From positions 6,617,001-6,681,000 of the forward strand of contig JAWHQI010000040.1 of NCBI GenBank assembly GCA_033032865.1: a stretch of 64,000 bases of DNA, given 5' to 3'. The translations under genes were made by a program, and so were the position numbers. Source of the DNA: Dactylorhiza incarnata (lineage: Eukaryota; Streptophyta; Magnoliopsida; Asparagales; Orchidaceae). The notes beneath the pieces were generated by a model. The model did not search any database and was not told the origin of the DNA. It worked only from the letters and a program-made list of their open reading frames with translations. Positions 11,151 to 21,155 of the stretch are shown piece after piece; position 1 is the stretch's first letter, and every line of letters starts with the position of its first letter.

Positions 11151-11698
11151 CCCCATCTTCCCTTGCATCCCCCTCCACCATCACTTGATTCCCCAATAGA
11201 AATTTCCCTCCCATAATCCTCGTCCATCTCTCCCGTAGAAAACAAGGGGCTGTGAATCCACTGAATCAACATAAATTTCCCTCCCGTAAGTAGCATTTCC
11301 ACCCTTCCTTTGAATCCCGTGAATCCACAACCCTCCTAAATATGCCCCTAAAGTCACGAGCCCATTCCCCTCAAGTCATCCACGCTCTTCCTAAACTATC
11401 GCCAAATCCTTCCAAACAGGAGTTTTCTTTCCCCTCGTGTATCCTTCGGGTATGTTTAGGGCAGTTGATGCTGATGAAAAAGCTGCTGTGAGAATAGAGC
11501 TGCCAGAAAAGCGCTGATGAAAAAGTTATAGGCTGTTTGGATGCTGATCGAATAAAGCTGATCGAATATAGCTTTCGTATTTAAAATATTTGGTAGAACA
11601 GTTGTTGGAAAACTGTTTTATTTTATAACAGAAATATTGTTACGTATTTTATAACAGAAACATTGATGTTGGAAAACGGTTGCCCAAGCGAAAATGTG
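11151..11698. other. Unassigned sequence left of the TR-GAG element
   Basis: Bases 11151-11450 are C-rich leader-like sequence with short repeats of gaatcc and tttccctcccgta. Bases 11455-11690 contain gctgatgaaaaagct-like repeats and ttataacagaaa twice (11623 and 11652), possibly a MITE fragment. No gene was recognised. Confidence 0.4.
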
Positions 11699-11946
11699 TG
11701 TTACGCGCACGCGTCTTTTTATTATTACTGCTTTTATTTTAAATATTAGGTTTGATGTGAGCCCCCTCCTCCCTATATAAGGAGGAGGTATGAGAGTGTT
11801 AGGGTTATCTTTTGATCATTAGGAATTTGGGCTCTCATTTGAAAGAAGGCTCCTTGGAGGAACCAGCCTCCAAGAGTTGGCCGGAGCTTGCTCCGGATTG
11901 TATCCGTTCTTCATTAATTCAAGCATCCTCCTTCTTGTTCGTATTA
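11699..11946 (+). repeat. 5' LTR of TR-GAG element
   Basis: It carries a TATA box ctatataagg at 11773-11782 and a GC hairpin (gccggagcttgctccgg) at about 11880. The right edge is placed by comparison with the 3' copy. Confidence 0.85.
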
Positions 11947-12348
11947 ATTGGTCTGACCTGCCTCACCGCCCGCTGCACAGGCCGCCGGTGCTTCGTTTCC
12001 GTCGTCAAGCTCGCGTGAACAGCGTCGATAGCCAGCGTCGATCGATAGCCAGCGTGATCGGTGCTTCGTTTCCGCTCGATCGCGCCGATCAGTGCTTCGT
12101 TTCCAATCGATAGCCAGCCCAGCGTGATCTGTTCTTCCCCCCGCACGCGCCGGCCGATCTTCCGATTGATCTTCCGCTCGATAGCGCCGATCGATGCTTC
12201 CTTTCCAGCGTCGATAGCCAGCGTGATCTGATCTTCCGCTCGATCTCCCGCTGCACGCGCCGATCCGCCAGCATCCGCTCGATCTTCCGCCGCTCGATCT
12301 TCCGCTGCACTCTCCTGCCGACCTTCCGCTCAGCGCAGTCGTCCGCAT
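11947..12348 (+). repeat. TR-GAG leader with degenerate cgctcgatcttccg repeats
   Basis: This is a GC-rich stretch of variants of gatcttccgctcgat, agcgtcgatagccagcgtgatc and gccgatcgatgcttc. Frames on minus across it are Arg/Ser/Gly-rich artefacts. A PBS should lie at 11947-11965 (attggtctgacc), but I could not assign a tRNA. Confidence 0.6.
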
Positions 12349-13400
12349 ATGCCAAAGGGCCGGATGGAATCTCGCGTGGAAGCCCTCGAACACTCCCTCG
12401 CCACCATCAACGCGCGTCTCGAGGCACAGACCGAGCAGTGCTCCTCGATTCTGACCATGCTCCAGAACTTACAGCCCAGCCAGCACTCCGGGCCTCCTGC
12501 CGCCTCTGCTGTGGGATCCCCCAGCACTACGCTCCCTGATACACCCGCAGTGGTGGACTTACCTACGCCACCGTACCGTGGACCGGACATCCCCACTTTC
12601 AACGGGACTGACCCCCTTGGGTGGATTGCCCGCGCCGAACAGTTCTTCGACATCCACCAGACCCCCCCGACGCAACGGGTCTCCACCGCACTTATTGGCA
12701 TGGAAGGGTCTGCCCTCCATTGGGTCCGTTGGCTCCGCCAGACCTCTCCCGACCTCACTTGGCCAGCTCTCTCTGAGGCCCTTATTCAGCGGTATGACGC
12801 CCGCTACTCGGGCCCCATGATCGAGCGCCTTTGCGGGGTCCGTCACACCGGCTCCATCGACTCGTACATTGATGCCTTCGTGGAATTAGTCACCCATGTC
12901 CCCGGTCTTCCCCCAGACCATTACTTGGGGTTCTTCATGAACGGCTTGCAACCCCACTTCCGCTCCCGTCTCCGCACTCTCCACGGTTCACCACGCCATT
13001 GACCTCGCCCCCTGGTGGAGGCAGAATTTCTCGCGATGTCCGGCGACATTCCTTCCCCATTACCTCCCTCTCGGCATCCTTCCTACACATATTTCTCGAC
13101 CCATCCGAAACCTACACCCCCGCCACCTCCTCTTCCCCGGCCACCAATGATGGGTCCTCGCAACATCCGGCCCATCCCTACCCACCGCCTCTCCAACCAG
13201 GAGTACGACTTACGAAGGAAGGGCCTGTGCTTCGGCTGCAAGCACCCCTACTCTCCTGGTCATTAGTGCTCCGTGAAGGAGTGTCGAGTCCTCATCGGCG
13301 ACGACGTGGCCGCGCTCTCCGCCGCCGATTTCGACGCCCTGCTGCTCTCGGATAGATTACCGGACGATGCCCCGAGCACCTCGACAACATCCCACTATTG
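12349..13400 (+). pseudogene. TR-GAG gag polyprotein (frameshift near the centre)
   Basis: The frame from 12349 gives 217 residues. It has an N-terminal helix, a Pro-rich linker, then the retrotransposon gag domain, including PTFNGTDPLGWIARAEQFF and ALHWVRWLRQ and ending ...GLQPHFRSRLRTLHGS. A one-base shift near 12990 moves to the frame at 13015-13266. That frame has a Pro-rich linker and LRRKGLCFGCKHPYSPGH; the codon after His is a stop, just before the last Cys of the CCHC knuckle. The same frame then stays open to about 13400. Gag would form the particle. No protease or RT follows. Confidence 0.8.
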
Positions 13401-13456
13401 ACCGGCGGGCGGCGCTCCGACCTTGGGGACAAGGTCGCTTTTCTGCAGGGATGTAT

Positions 13457-13704
13457 TGTTACGCGCACGCGTCTTTTTATTATTACTGCTTTTATTTTAA
13501 ATATTAGGTTTGATGTGAGCCCCCTCCTCCCTATATAAGGAGGAGGTATGAGAGTGTTAGGGTTATCTTTTGATCATTAGGAATTTGGGCTCTCATTTGA
13601 GAGAAGGCTCCTTGGAGGAACCAGCCTCCAAGAGTTGGCCGGAGCTTGCTCCGGATTGTATCCGTTCTTCATTAATTCAAGCATCCTCCTTCTTGTTCGT
13701 TTTA
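13457..13704 (+). repeat. 3' LTR of TR-GAG element
   Basis: It is almost identical to 11699-11946. It is preceded by a short purine stretch (gcaggga, 13445-13451) that may be the polypurine tract. Confidence 0.85.
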
Positions 13705-13705
13705 A

Positions 13706-14105
13706 TGCGCGTCCAACCGAAAATGTGTGCTCGGCGAGAAACGCGCCCATGGAGAAAAATGCGCGCTCGGCCAAAAAATGCGCGCCCAATCAAAAACACG
13801 CGCCCGGCGATAACGAGCGCCCGACGGAAAAGTGCGCTAGCTAAAAACACGCGCAAAGCCAAAAAAAGCGTGCGCGGCCAAAAAATGCGCACGCGGCCAA
13901 AAATGCGCGCCCGAGTGAAAATGTGCGCCCGAGGGATAATGTGCCCCCAGCTGAAAATGCGCGCCCGGCCAAAAACGCTCACCTGGCCAAAAACGCGCAC
14001 CCTGGTGAAAAACGCGCACGAGGGCGAAAGCGCATTCCCAGGCAAAAATATGCGCCTGGGTGAAACACGCGCGCCCTCTTGAAAACCCTCACTCGAGCGA
14101 AAATT
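13706..14105. repeat. Minisatellite, about 17-18 bp unit, some 22 copies
   Basis: The degenerate tandem unit is close to aaaaatgcgcgcccggcc. The near-18 period keeps frames open on both strands: a basic ARPKMR-like hexapeptide repeat on + and GARFWP/GAHFWP-like repeats on -. One unit (ccaagcgaaaatgtgtg) also occurs left of the TR-GAG element at 11683-11700, so the element apparently inserted into the array's left edge. I see no start context or known protein, so I do not call a gene. Confidence 0.75.
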
Positions 14106-15616
14106 ATTGATTCAAAAATGAATTGTAAAAAAATAAAAATGGTGAAAGGATTAATCCAGCATTGTGAATTTGTATGCAACGAAGTAGAGTTAATAAAAGA
14201 GTGTTAAAAACAGAGAAAGTGGTTTTTAGAAAGCCACAATGGAATGACTACTCAAAAAGCCTTCAAAACACCTTTTGTGAAGAAGCTCTTTTGAGAAAGC
14301 AACTACACGACCACCCGTACATACTCCGGGACTATTATGCTCGACATGCCAAAAACATCTACCTTTTGATCTCTGAGATTACCAACAATACCTTAAACCA
14401 ACAACTCACCAATGACAACTACTTATGGAGCTCTAATCCATTCACCCTTTAGCCAACCATTCCTCTTGCTGCTACTCGTACGCTCCACCGAAGGCACCAA
14501 CCTGACCTCCAATCACCATGTCAAGTTCCATTTTATCCGACCTCCTCTGTCCGAGTATCAAATGACTGTTGACTTAACCATCGAGTCCAACTGTCAAATA
14601 TCACCTTCAACTGTTGATCTCCCTCGGGCTCATTTTAAATTATTGTAATAGTAAATACTTATTTTTGTTTGTATCAGAGTTAAACTCTTTCTTTTGTTAA
14701 TTGCATATGGGCAATTTGACAAGTTATAAATGACTGGAACTCAAGGCCAAAAGGCACAGAAGAATTTTCCCAATTTCTCATCTTATTTTGCTCTCTCCTT
14801 TTTACGAGTTTTCTTGGGTTCGAAAAGAAACCCTATTCAACGTGCTTCACCTGTAACTATTGACTGTCCAAAAGTGAATTTTTTATAGTAATCCAAAAGA
14901 AGTTGTTTGTCTAGTCGAATTGCGATATGCCTGCCCGTGTGGCGGTGTGTTTCAGTTGTGTCTTCTCAAAATTTGAAATTAACCCATCAAATATGGTTTC
15001 AATTTATTGGACGCATGTCGGGATATTTCCGAAGCTTGTCTCTATCCCCCACACATGCTGATAGAGACAAAATGTATTGGCAATACATAAATTGAATTTT
15101 TTTAAATTAAAATAAAATAAAGCATTTCCCAAAATATTCAAGATATTATATCTTTGAGTTCTCATAAACCAACAGTTTTGTTGTTGTTGTTCCACTTCTT
15201 GGTGATGCCGCTGAGATTATCCATTAAATGAATATAAAAAATACCGCGTCAAAAAAATTAGTGTCAAAAGATTAAGATGTAGAAGGGGTAGGCCTAAGCT
15301 AGAATGAATATAATCTATTTTTTTCAAAATTACTCATAAAGAATAAATTTAACTGCTTTGGCAGACTCTGTTGGAATGAATGAAGAGTAAGAATTCTTAA
15401 AGCTGATCCCAATAAATAGGATAGAATTGATGATTAATCATGACCATCTTATATCATATTTGCTTGAAAAACAAGGGATAGATGTTGATATCTCATAACT
15501 TTTAACTGCATATAATTTTTTGTTTGTTATGCAAATTATTACTTTGTAAATAAAAACAAGGTATAGATGTTTGATATCTCATAAAATAATGATGTCCCTA
15601 ATATTGTGTGAAACAG
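14106..15616 (+). other. Remaining SCPL intron sequence, no feature recognised
   Basis: This is AT-rich with scattered short frames that match nothing. Near 15465-15590 the string caaggatagatgttgatatctcata occurs twice in variant form (15473 and 15557). The stretch ends in a normal acceptor (gaaacag) at 15610-15616. Confidence 0.5.
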
Positions 15617-15778
15617 GTTGGTGGATGGAGCCAAGTGTACAAAGGACTAACCCTAGTCACAGTAAGAGGAGCTGGTCATGAGGTTCCCCTGCACAGGCCA
15701 AATCAAGCTCTTCTGCTCTTTAAGCAGTTTCTTTCAGGCAGTCCAATGCCAACACTCTCCACCCATGCATCTTCTTAA
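15617..15778 (+). CDS. Serine carboxypeptidase-like gene, last exon
   Basis: This 54-codon exon, including the stop, starts in phase 0 after AG. It encodes [20 protein letters not shown] followed by [20 protein letters not shown] and a short tail, and stops at TAA 15776-15778. [11 protein letters not shown] is the S10 block with the catalytic His, and VGGW..VY is typical of class II plant serine carboxypeptidases. There are no internal stops. Together with 432-540 it completes the enzyme's C-terminus. The 3' UTR follows and soon meets a SINE. Whether the gene is still expressed is unknown. Confidence 0.9.
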   Translation, partial: VGGWSQVYKGLTLVTVRGAGHEVPLHRPNQALLLFKQFLSGSPMPTLSTHASS

Positions 15779-15831
15779 GCTCATGTCATTTCAGTCATTA
15801 CACTTTGATTTTAATTTTAAATGTTATTAAA

Positions 15832-16026
15832 TATGTATAGTAGCTTGAGGTGTTACCCTGTGACCTTGATGTCCCGCGTTCGAGTCTTGGGAGCAGCCTC
15901 TTGCATAAATGCAGGGTAAGGTTTGTCTACATTTCACCCTTATGGTGGGTTACTTCCCCGGACCCTTGCTGCGGGGGATGCGTTGTGCACTGGGCTATTT
16001 TTTTTGTTTTATGTATAGTAGCTTGA
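15832..16026 (+). mobile_element. tRNA-derived SINE with 17-bp target duplication
   Basis: The body, 15849-16009, contains a B-box-like gttcgagtc (15878-15886), then gcagggtaagg, ccccggacccttgctg and a terminal T-rich tail. This order resembles the plant Au-type SINEs. It is flanked by identical 17-mers, tatgtatagtagcttga, at 15832-15848 and 16010-16026. The A box and part of the tRNA head are missing, so it is 5'-shortened. It lies 54 bp past the SCPL stop codon and probably within its 3' UTR. Confidence 0.8.
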
Positions 16027-16142
16027 CATTTTCCAAACAAGAAATAATGGATAGCGTAAATTCTTCGTCCCTAGTTTGCAAGACAACTCGCCCAAATATT
16101 TATGTAAAATTTTCAACCTATGTACTTTTCAGCACATTTATA

Positions 16143-16328
16143 TTTTGTTTGAGATCGAAGTTTCATTTTCTGAGAATGACCTTAGTTTCATGAGCAAATT
16201 TTTGTACTCTCAATGTATAGAGAGGATCCTGCGGGACTGTTTCTTGCAAAATTATAGTTGTAACGTTATTTACGGTTGTATTCTGTTTGAGATCGATGTT
16301 TCATTTTCTAAGAATGACCTTAGTTTCA
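16143..16328 (+). repeat. 48-bp direct duplication
   Basis: 16143-16190 and 16281-16328 match with about three differences (ttgagatcga, catttt, gaatgaccttagtttca). The spacer is 90 bp. Origin is unknown. Confidence 0.7.
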
Positions 16329-16728
16329 TTGCATATATATCTATACTGTATTAAAAGGGAAAAACACATTTTGGTGAAACATTCAACTTTTCAATTTTAT
16401 CTCTATTTATTACAAAATTTTCAATTTATTTAATGTGTTTTTTTAAAAGAATGTGCTTCATATAGGTAAATCTCATATCTACAATAAAAAATGTGCTCTT
16501 TTCATTGCTCGCAAACCACCGTGCATATGGAAAAAATGAGCAATGGGTGGAGTAGAGTGCTCGGGGGGTTTGCGAGTGGCGGGAGCGCCGTCGCGCTAGG
16601 GCAAAGTCGTGAACTGAGTATTGTCGTGTGGAGCACTGGCCCCCATGCAGTGTCACAGTTGGGGTATTGTCATGGTTGGACATAGGGGCGGAGCCCTGTG
16701 CCTTTCACTCGTGTGTTTGTGAAATAAG
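16329..16728. other. Intergenic stretch, nothing recognised
   Basis: AT-rich to 16480, then moderately GC-rich (16550-16700). Short frames on both strands match no family I know. Confidence 0.5.
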
Positions 16729-16880
16729 GCGATGGTGTAATTATTACACACTAATGCGATGGTGTAATTAATTACGCACTAACGCGATGGTGTAATTAAT
16801 TACACACTAACGCGACAGTGTAATTAATTATGCACTGAAATGAGTTTGAGATAACGCGATGTTGTAATTAATTATGAATT
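16729..16880. repeat. 28-bp minisatellite, five units
   Basis: Units begin gcgatggtgtaatt at 16729, 16756, 16784, 16812 and 16856, the last after a 16-bp interruption. Each contains taattaatta and cactaac or cactaat. Confidence 0.8.
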
Positions 16881-17065
16881 GATGAATGGGATAACTTGAG
16901 ATGTTTAGCGTTGTATCTTTGATAATACTAATTGCTTGGAATTTTTAATTTTATTTCTTTTTTAACACGAGGTTCTATGTGAAGATACCCTCGTGACTAC
17001 TGACCACTGATCAAGCCACTCAATATACTTATTAAGATCTTAGACATGTATATGGACAAAGCTTA

Positions 17066-17223
17066 GGCTCTGTTTGGCGCGGCTGCAGCGACTGGAGAAG
17101 CAGTGGTGGGAAACAGTGGTGGAATAATCTGCTGTTTTGCAGAGTGGTGACAGAATCTGTGAATCTGTTTTGAAGAACAGCGTTTGCAGTGCTGTTTCAA
17201 ACAAAAAACTAGAAACCGGTCAA

Positions 17224-17254
<31 letters not shown>

Positions 17255-17918
17255 TTACCTAGCTTAATGCGTGAAAAGTTTCTCGGAATACACTTGATTA
17301 GGGATGAAATGAACCGGTCAAAATCTCAACATAAATGGCAACCTAATATTTGGAAGCAATTTATATAGCAACCTAATAGAGAGATCCTACACCACAAAAA
17401 ACTGAAAGGGAAATGGTGACCCTTTTGCAGAAACGGTGACCTCCACCACTAATGGGGGTGTAATGCTGGAGAAACCGCGACCTCCTCCACAAATGGTGAC
17501 CTCTTACACCAGGCGGCGGCAAATGGCTGCAGCTACTGCTAATTATTCCGGCCATGGCCGCGGAATGCCCTAGCTTCATCGAAGAGGAGAAGCTTCTTCG
17601 TCGTCTATGCCGGCCAGGGCAGCTCGGCGCAATGAGAAGACGGCGGACGAAGAAGCTTGCCTGACTGCGGGGGAAAGAAGACGCTCGGCTGGCTGCGGGA
17701 GAAAGATGCTCGCGGGGTTTCCCTACGACGACGGGCGGAAATGAGCTGGGGGAGGTGCGATTTCTGGAGTCGCGATAAATTTTCGCGACTCCAGAATCGC
17801 GATATTTCACGATTTGGGAGAGGCAGCGACTCCCACTGTCGCTCCCAAAATTGCGTTTGGCGGGGCGGTGGGAAAATACGCGGCACCCCACTCCCAAAAC
17901 GCCCCGCCAAACAAAGCC
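17066..17918. mobile_element. MITE-like element with GGCT(C/T)TGTTTGGCG ends
   Basis: The left end ggctctgtttggcgcggc and the right end, read on minus, ggctttgtttggcggggcg form imperfect terminal inverted repeats. The interior has a TA microsatellite (17231-17254), a perfect inverted pair ctggagtcgcga/tcgcgactccag at about 17763-17796, and another copy of gtttggcggggcg at about 17857. No clear target duplication was found, so the limits may be wrong. Open frames inside are not convincing. Confidence 0.4.
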
Positions 17919-18012
17919 GACAGGATTTGAAAGATAAATCCTAATATTAGCAAATAGTTGTCTTTGAGATTTGTTAATTATTATTGCAAGATTTTAAAGT
18001 ACCGGATATTTT

Positions 18013-19017
18013 AGGAATTTATATAGGTAGCCCGTGTTTGGCTATTGACAGCCCGAAAAACCGAAAAAAAAAACAATTAAAATACTCTTAAAGCCCCTCT
18101 AATAGCAGCCCTAGGTTTTCGGTTCCGCCCTTCCTCCCGATTTTCTTTCTCGCCGACCTCGCACAGCAGTGATTCCGCTCGGAAGTCGCCATTCCCCCAC
18201 GCCGGCCGCCGGAAGCCGCCGAAGAAGAAGGCTAGGACGCCGACGAACTCCTCTGGGCCGTCCATCGGTCCCCATTTTGCAGTTGGCCGTCCTCAAGAAA
18301 CCCTAAATCTGGTATAATATCTCCTCATTTTGATTTTTTTTCCTCCTAAATTATATTTCTCAACTTCCTTAGGCTATGGATAGAGAATGAATGTATTTTT
18401 GGACTCTTTATCTTCCTCTTTTTTTTTTCCCAAGGCAATTGTTGGTTTGCCGTTGTTTTTTTTCATGGTTTTATGTTGAGGCCCGACCGTTGAAAAATTG
18501 GATTTTTTTGTGTCAAAATGATGAGAAACTGAATTTTTTGGTCAAAATGATGAAAAACTGTATTTTTGGGTCAAAATGATGGAAAAAATTGAATTTTTTT
18601 CATGGTTTGAAACGGTATTGGGTTTAAATGATGAAAAACTGAATTTTTTTCATGTACTTTTATTGTGAGGGGGGGGGGGATTCATTTTGTGGGTGAGACT
18701 AAGGAGTATATATTTCCATTTTTTGTGTTTGTATAAGAATAATGAACTGCTTAATTTTAATGGTTACTTTTTTTGGGTTAATGGACTGCTTAATTATTTT
18801 GGTGTAATGAACTGCTTATTTTGGGTTGTAGTATTACTCTTATTAATGGACTGCTTATTTTGTATAAGAACAATGGACTGCAAACATAATTTTTAATAAT
18901 TTTTTTATGGGCTGCCAATAGCGTTAGTAAAAATTGGGCTGCAAATAGCGCATTGTCGGGCTGCTATTATCTTCGGGCTGCCAATAGACAAACACGGGGC
19001 TGCCTATATAAATTCCC
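18013..19017. mobile_element. Non-autonomous MULE/hAT-like MITE with captured gene-like sequence
   Basis: Terminal inverted repeats of about 42 bp (18013-18054 and 18976-19017) share gaatttatatagg, agcccgtgtttg/agccccgtgtttg and cagcccg. They are flanked by an 8-bp direct repeat gatatttt (18005-18012 and 19018-19025). Bases 18100-18310 resemble a host gene 5' end: ccctaggttttcggttccgc, a GC-rich leader, aaaccctaaatctg, then gtataat like a donor. Bases 18495-18660 hold tandem gtcaaaatgatgaaaaactg repeats. Confidence 0.7.
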
Positions 19018-19112
19018 GATATTTTCTGCTTGTTAATTCACATGATACTTTTCATCACTCTGTGGTCTATATCAAGTAAAAAACACCAGCCCTTAAATAC
19101 CCTTATCAATAA

Positions 19113-19242
19113 GGCTTCGTTTGGGGGGACTTATTTTCACCGGTCAAGCGGTTACGACCACATGAATCGAGCCTTAATTAAGGTCCGGCTCATGCAGTCG
19201 TAACCGCTTGACCGGTGAAAATAAGTCCCTCCAAACGAAGCC
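19113..19242. mobile_element. Tourist-like (PIF/Harbinger) MITE
   Basis: A 130-bp fold-back element begins GGCTTCGTTTGG and ends CCAAACGAAGCC, with arms of about 60 bp that are almost fully complementary. It is flanked by TAA on both sides (19110-19112 and 19243-19245), the 3-bp target duplication of PIF/Harbinger elements. Confidence 0.85.
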
Positions 19243-19245
19243 TAA

Positions 19246-19767
19246 GTCTGCTTCAATAATCTCTCAAACAAAATGATTATATATTACAACTAAATACTCT
19301 TGTCAATACATTGACCAAATACTAAATAATGCACATCTTTCTTACAACAATTGAAGAGGATTTGACAAAGCAAAATCTATTCATATGCTGGAATGATTGA
19401 CTTGAAATTTATTTACTTACAATCTATTCATTTTCTTTAATAAAATCTATTCAGTCTTTGCATATTTCCTGCATTAATGAAACCAGCCGATATGTAATGA
19501 AGAAGGTCATCTACCTAATGACACTTATAAAAATTACAAGTCGAACCCACCATATAACAGAATCTCCAAACCACTAATAATTAATTAACTTGAAGAAGAA
19601 TGTCAAGATGAAATATATAGTTGAAATAATAGAACATAAGGAAAAAGGGTGTGACTTGACTTATTTTTCTCCATAGTTTAAGCATGAACCGGTAACCACA
19701 GCAGTAGCTAGAAACCCATGTGCAGCCAACCACATAATTTATCTAAAAAACGCGTGTTTTGATAAAG
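19246..19767. other. Intergenic AT-rich stretch, nothing recognised
   Basis: No open frame with family similarity, no repeats and no RNA gene signal were seen. Confidence 0.5.
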
Positions 19768-20064
19768 GGTCATTTACCGGGACCTCCCCTCTAACTTTGC
19801 TAAATTACTGAGAGCACCCCTCTTATTTTCGAAATTTCAAAAAACTCCCCTATAGGTTAGCATAAATATAAAAACTTCTCTTGAAGTTTTAATTTTATTA
19901 CAAAAAACTCCCATCGGTGTATAATTTCATTACAAAAAAAATCTGAATTTTTGTTCATGATGTTATGAAATGAAAAGTTCATGGGAGGTTTTTGTAATTT
20001 CGAAAATAAGAGAGGTGCTCTCAGTAATTATGCTAACTTACAGGGGAGGTACGGGTAATTATTT
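19768..20064. mobile_element. Fold-back MITE, about 300 bp
   Basis: The left arm (gggacctcccct, ttactgagagcacc, cttattttcgaaat, aaaaactccc) reappears inverted on the right (aggggaggtacggg, ggtgctctcagtaa, atttcgaaaataag, gggaggtttttg). Arm length is about 75 bp. Exact ends and target duplication are unclear. Confidence 0.65.
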
Positions 20065-20195
20065 CTTTTGGTAAATTAATATATATGGTTTGTCATAGTA
20101 TTTAATAGACTCAGTTGTATTCAGGCCCGTTTCTAAATATTATTAAGTAAATGTCTCGAATTTTGAGCATCATACTCGATTAAAACCATCTTTAA

Positions 20196-20280
20196 GAGAA
20201 AATTTTCTATAAGGGCTCGCACGATGTCATCGTGTGAGCATAAATACCATATTTTCTCACCGGGGCCCACACAACTCGCC
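20196..20280 (+). repeat. MULE left terminal inverted repeat
   Basis: It matches the complement of 26253-26337 with few changes. It contains an inverted motif centred at 20227 (20215-20239): gctcgcacgatg, one base, then catcgtgtgagc, with one mismatch between the arms. Confidence 0.9.
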
Positions 20281-21155
20281 CCCAAAAATCGCAAATTCCC
20301 TCCACCCTCCGGCGAAAGGCAAAATCCCTCCCGATCTCTTCTTAAACCCCTCCCAATCTTCTCAATCCCTTCCCGATCATGGACAAATCCGTCCCGATCG
20401 TCTCTTACACGATGTTCACCGCGGAAGCTAGGGGCGAAGCTCAGTAGTTACTGTACCTTCCTCACTGACCGTTCTTAAACCCTCGTTCCCGCAGGTATGA
20501 TATTTACTGACCCTCTTCTTCTCATATTTTAGGCCGTAAATGGTATGTTACTGCTGTCATGAAGTATGTTACTGAAGCTATAGTTGTGGAGTCATGGTTT
20601 TCTAGTCATGGAGTATGTTACATCTGTTTTGTTAGCTTTTATTTACTGTTGTTTAACAACTGCAATGTTAATAGGTTGAAAATTGTGTTGTTTTAGTGTT
20701 ACGGTCCTCTTACAGTTGTATTGTTATTATGTTTTATAGTCCTTTTACAGTTGTGTTTTACCACAGCCCTTTTGAAGTTCTCCTACAGTCATTTTACTGC
20801 TGTGTTTTTGTTCTGTTGTAGTGTTGAACTGTTGTATAACAATAGGCTCAGAGTTGTGTTGTTTTAGTGTTACGGTCTTTTTACAGCTGTATTGTTATTA
20901 GGTTTTACAGTCCTTTTACAGTTGCATTTTACCACAACCCTTTTAAAATTTTCTTACAGTCGTTTTACTGCTGTGTTGTTGTTGTGTTGAACTGTTGTTT
21001 AACAACTGCATTGTTAATAGGTTGAGAGTTGTGTTGTTTTAGTATTTTTGTCCTTTTACAGCTGTATTTTTATTATGTTTTACAGTCCCTTTACAGTTGT
21101 ATTGTAATTCTCTTATTTTTCAGTCATTTTACTGCTTTGAATAGTACTCATTGCA
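20281..21155 (+). other. MULE 5' region of the Ulp1 gene with 170-bp tandem repeats
   Basis: The sequence ttgtgttgttttagtgtt recurs at 20683, 20854 and 21029 (period 171-175), each time followed by ttacagttgtattgttatta-like sequence. The repeats cover about 20645-21140 and lie in the presumed promoter or leader intron. No coding similarity was found. Confidence 0.65.

Larger units (their letters stand above)
11699..13704 (+). mobile_element. Gag-only LTR retrotransposon (TR-GAG type), nearly complete
   Basis: Two 248-bp direct repeats (11699-11946 and 13457-13704) start TGTTACGCGC and differ at about two positions. They flank a 1.5-kb interior holding only a Ty3/gypsy-type gag. Flanking 5-mers atgtg (11694-11698) and atgcg (13705-13709) could be a target duplication with one change. 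Short elements with LTRs, gag and no pol have been named TR-GAG in plants; they must use pol from an autonomous relative. High LTR identity suggests a recent insertion. Confidence 0.85.
541..15616 (+). other. 15-kb last intron of the SCPL gene, packed with transposons
   Basis: This interval starts with GT at 541 and ends with AG at 15615-15616, joining two phase-compatible exons of one carboxypeptidase gene. Bases 541 to about 718 and about 14106 to 15616 look like original AT-rich intron sequence. The rest consists of separate mobile elements listed individually. The intron call is inference from the matching exon ends; transcription through it has not been shown. Confidence 0.75.

Noticed and set aside
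11944..12393. 149-codon minus-strand Ser/Arg/Gly frame
   Set aside because: Translation of the degenerate cgctcgatc repeats in the TR-GAG leader.
13570..14082. 170-codon basic frame starting in the TR-GAG LTR
   Set aside because: Spans LTR and minisatellite; open only because of the 18-bp period.
13837..14105. CRISPR-like array
   Set aside because: Units are adjacent and degenerate without spacers, in a plant genome; it is a minisatellite.
17373..17910. Overlapping 174- and 101-codon minus-strand frames
   Set aside because: GC-rich MITE interior; no motif and the frames conflict with each other.
17066..17918. Assigning the MITE to PIF/Harbinger
   Set aside because: Ends resemble Tourist ends, but flanks tta and gac do not form a TAA/TTA duplication.
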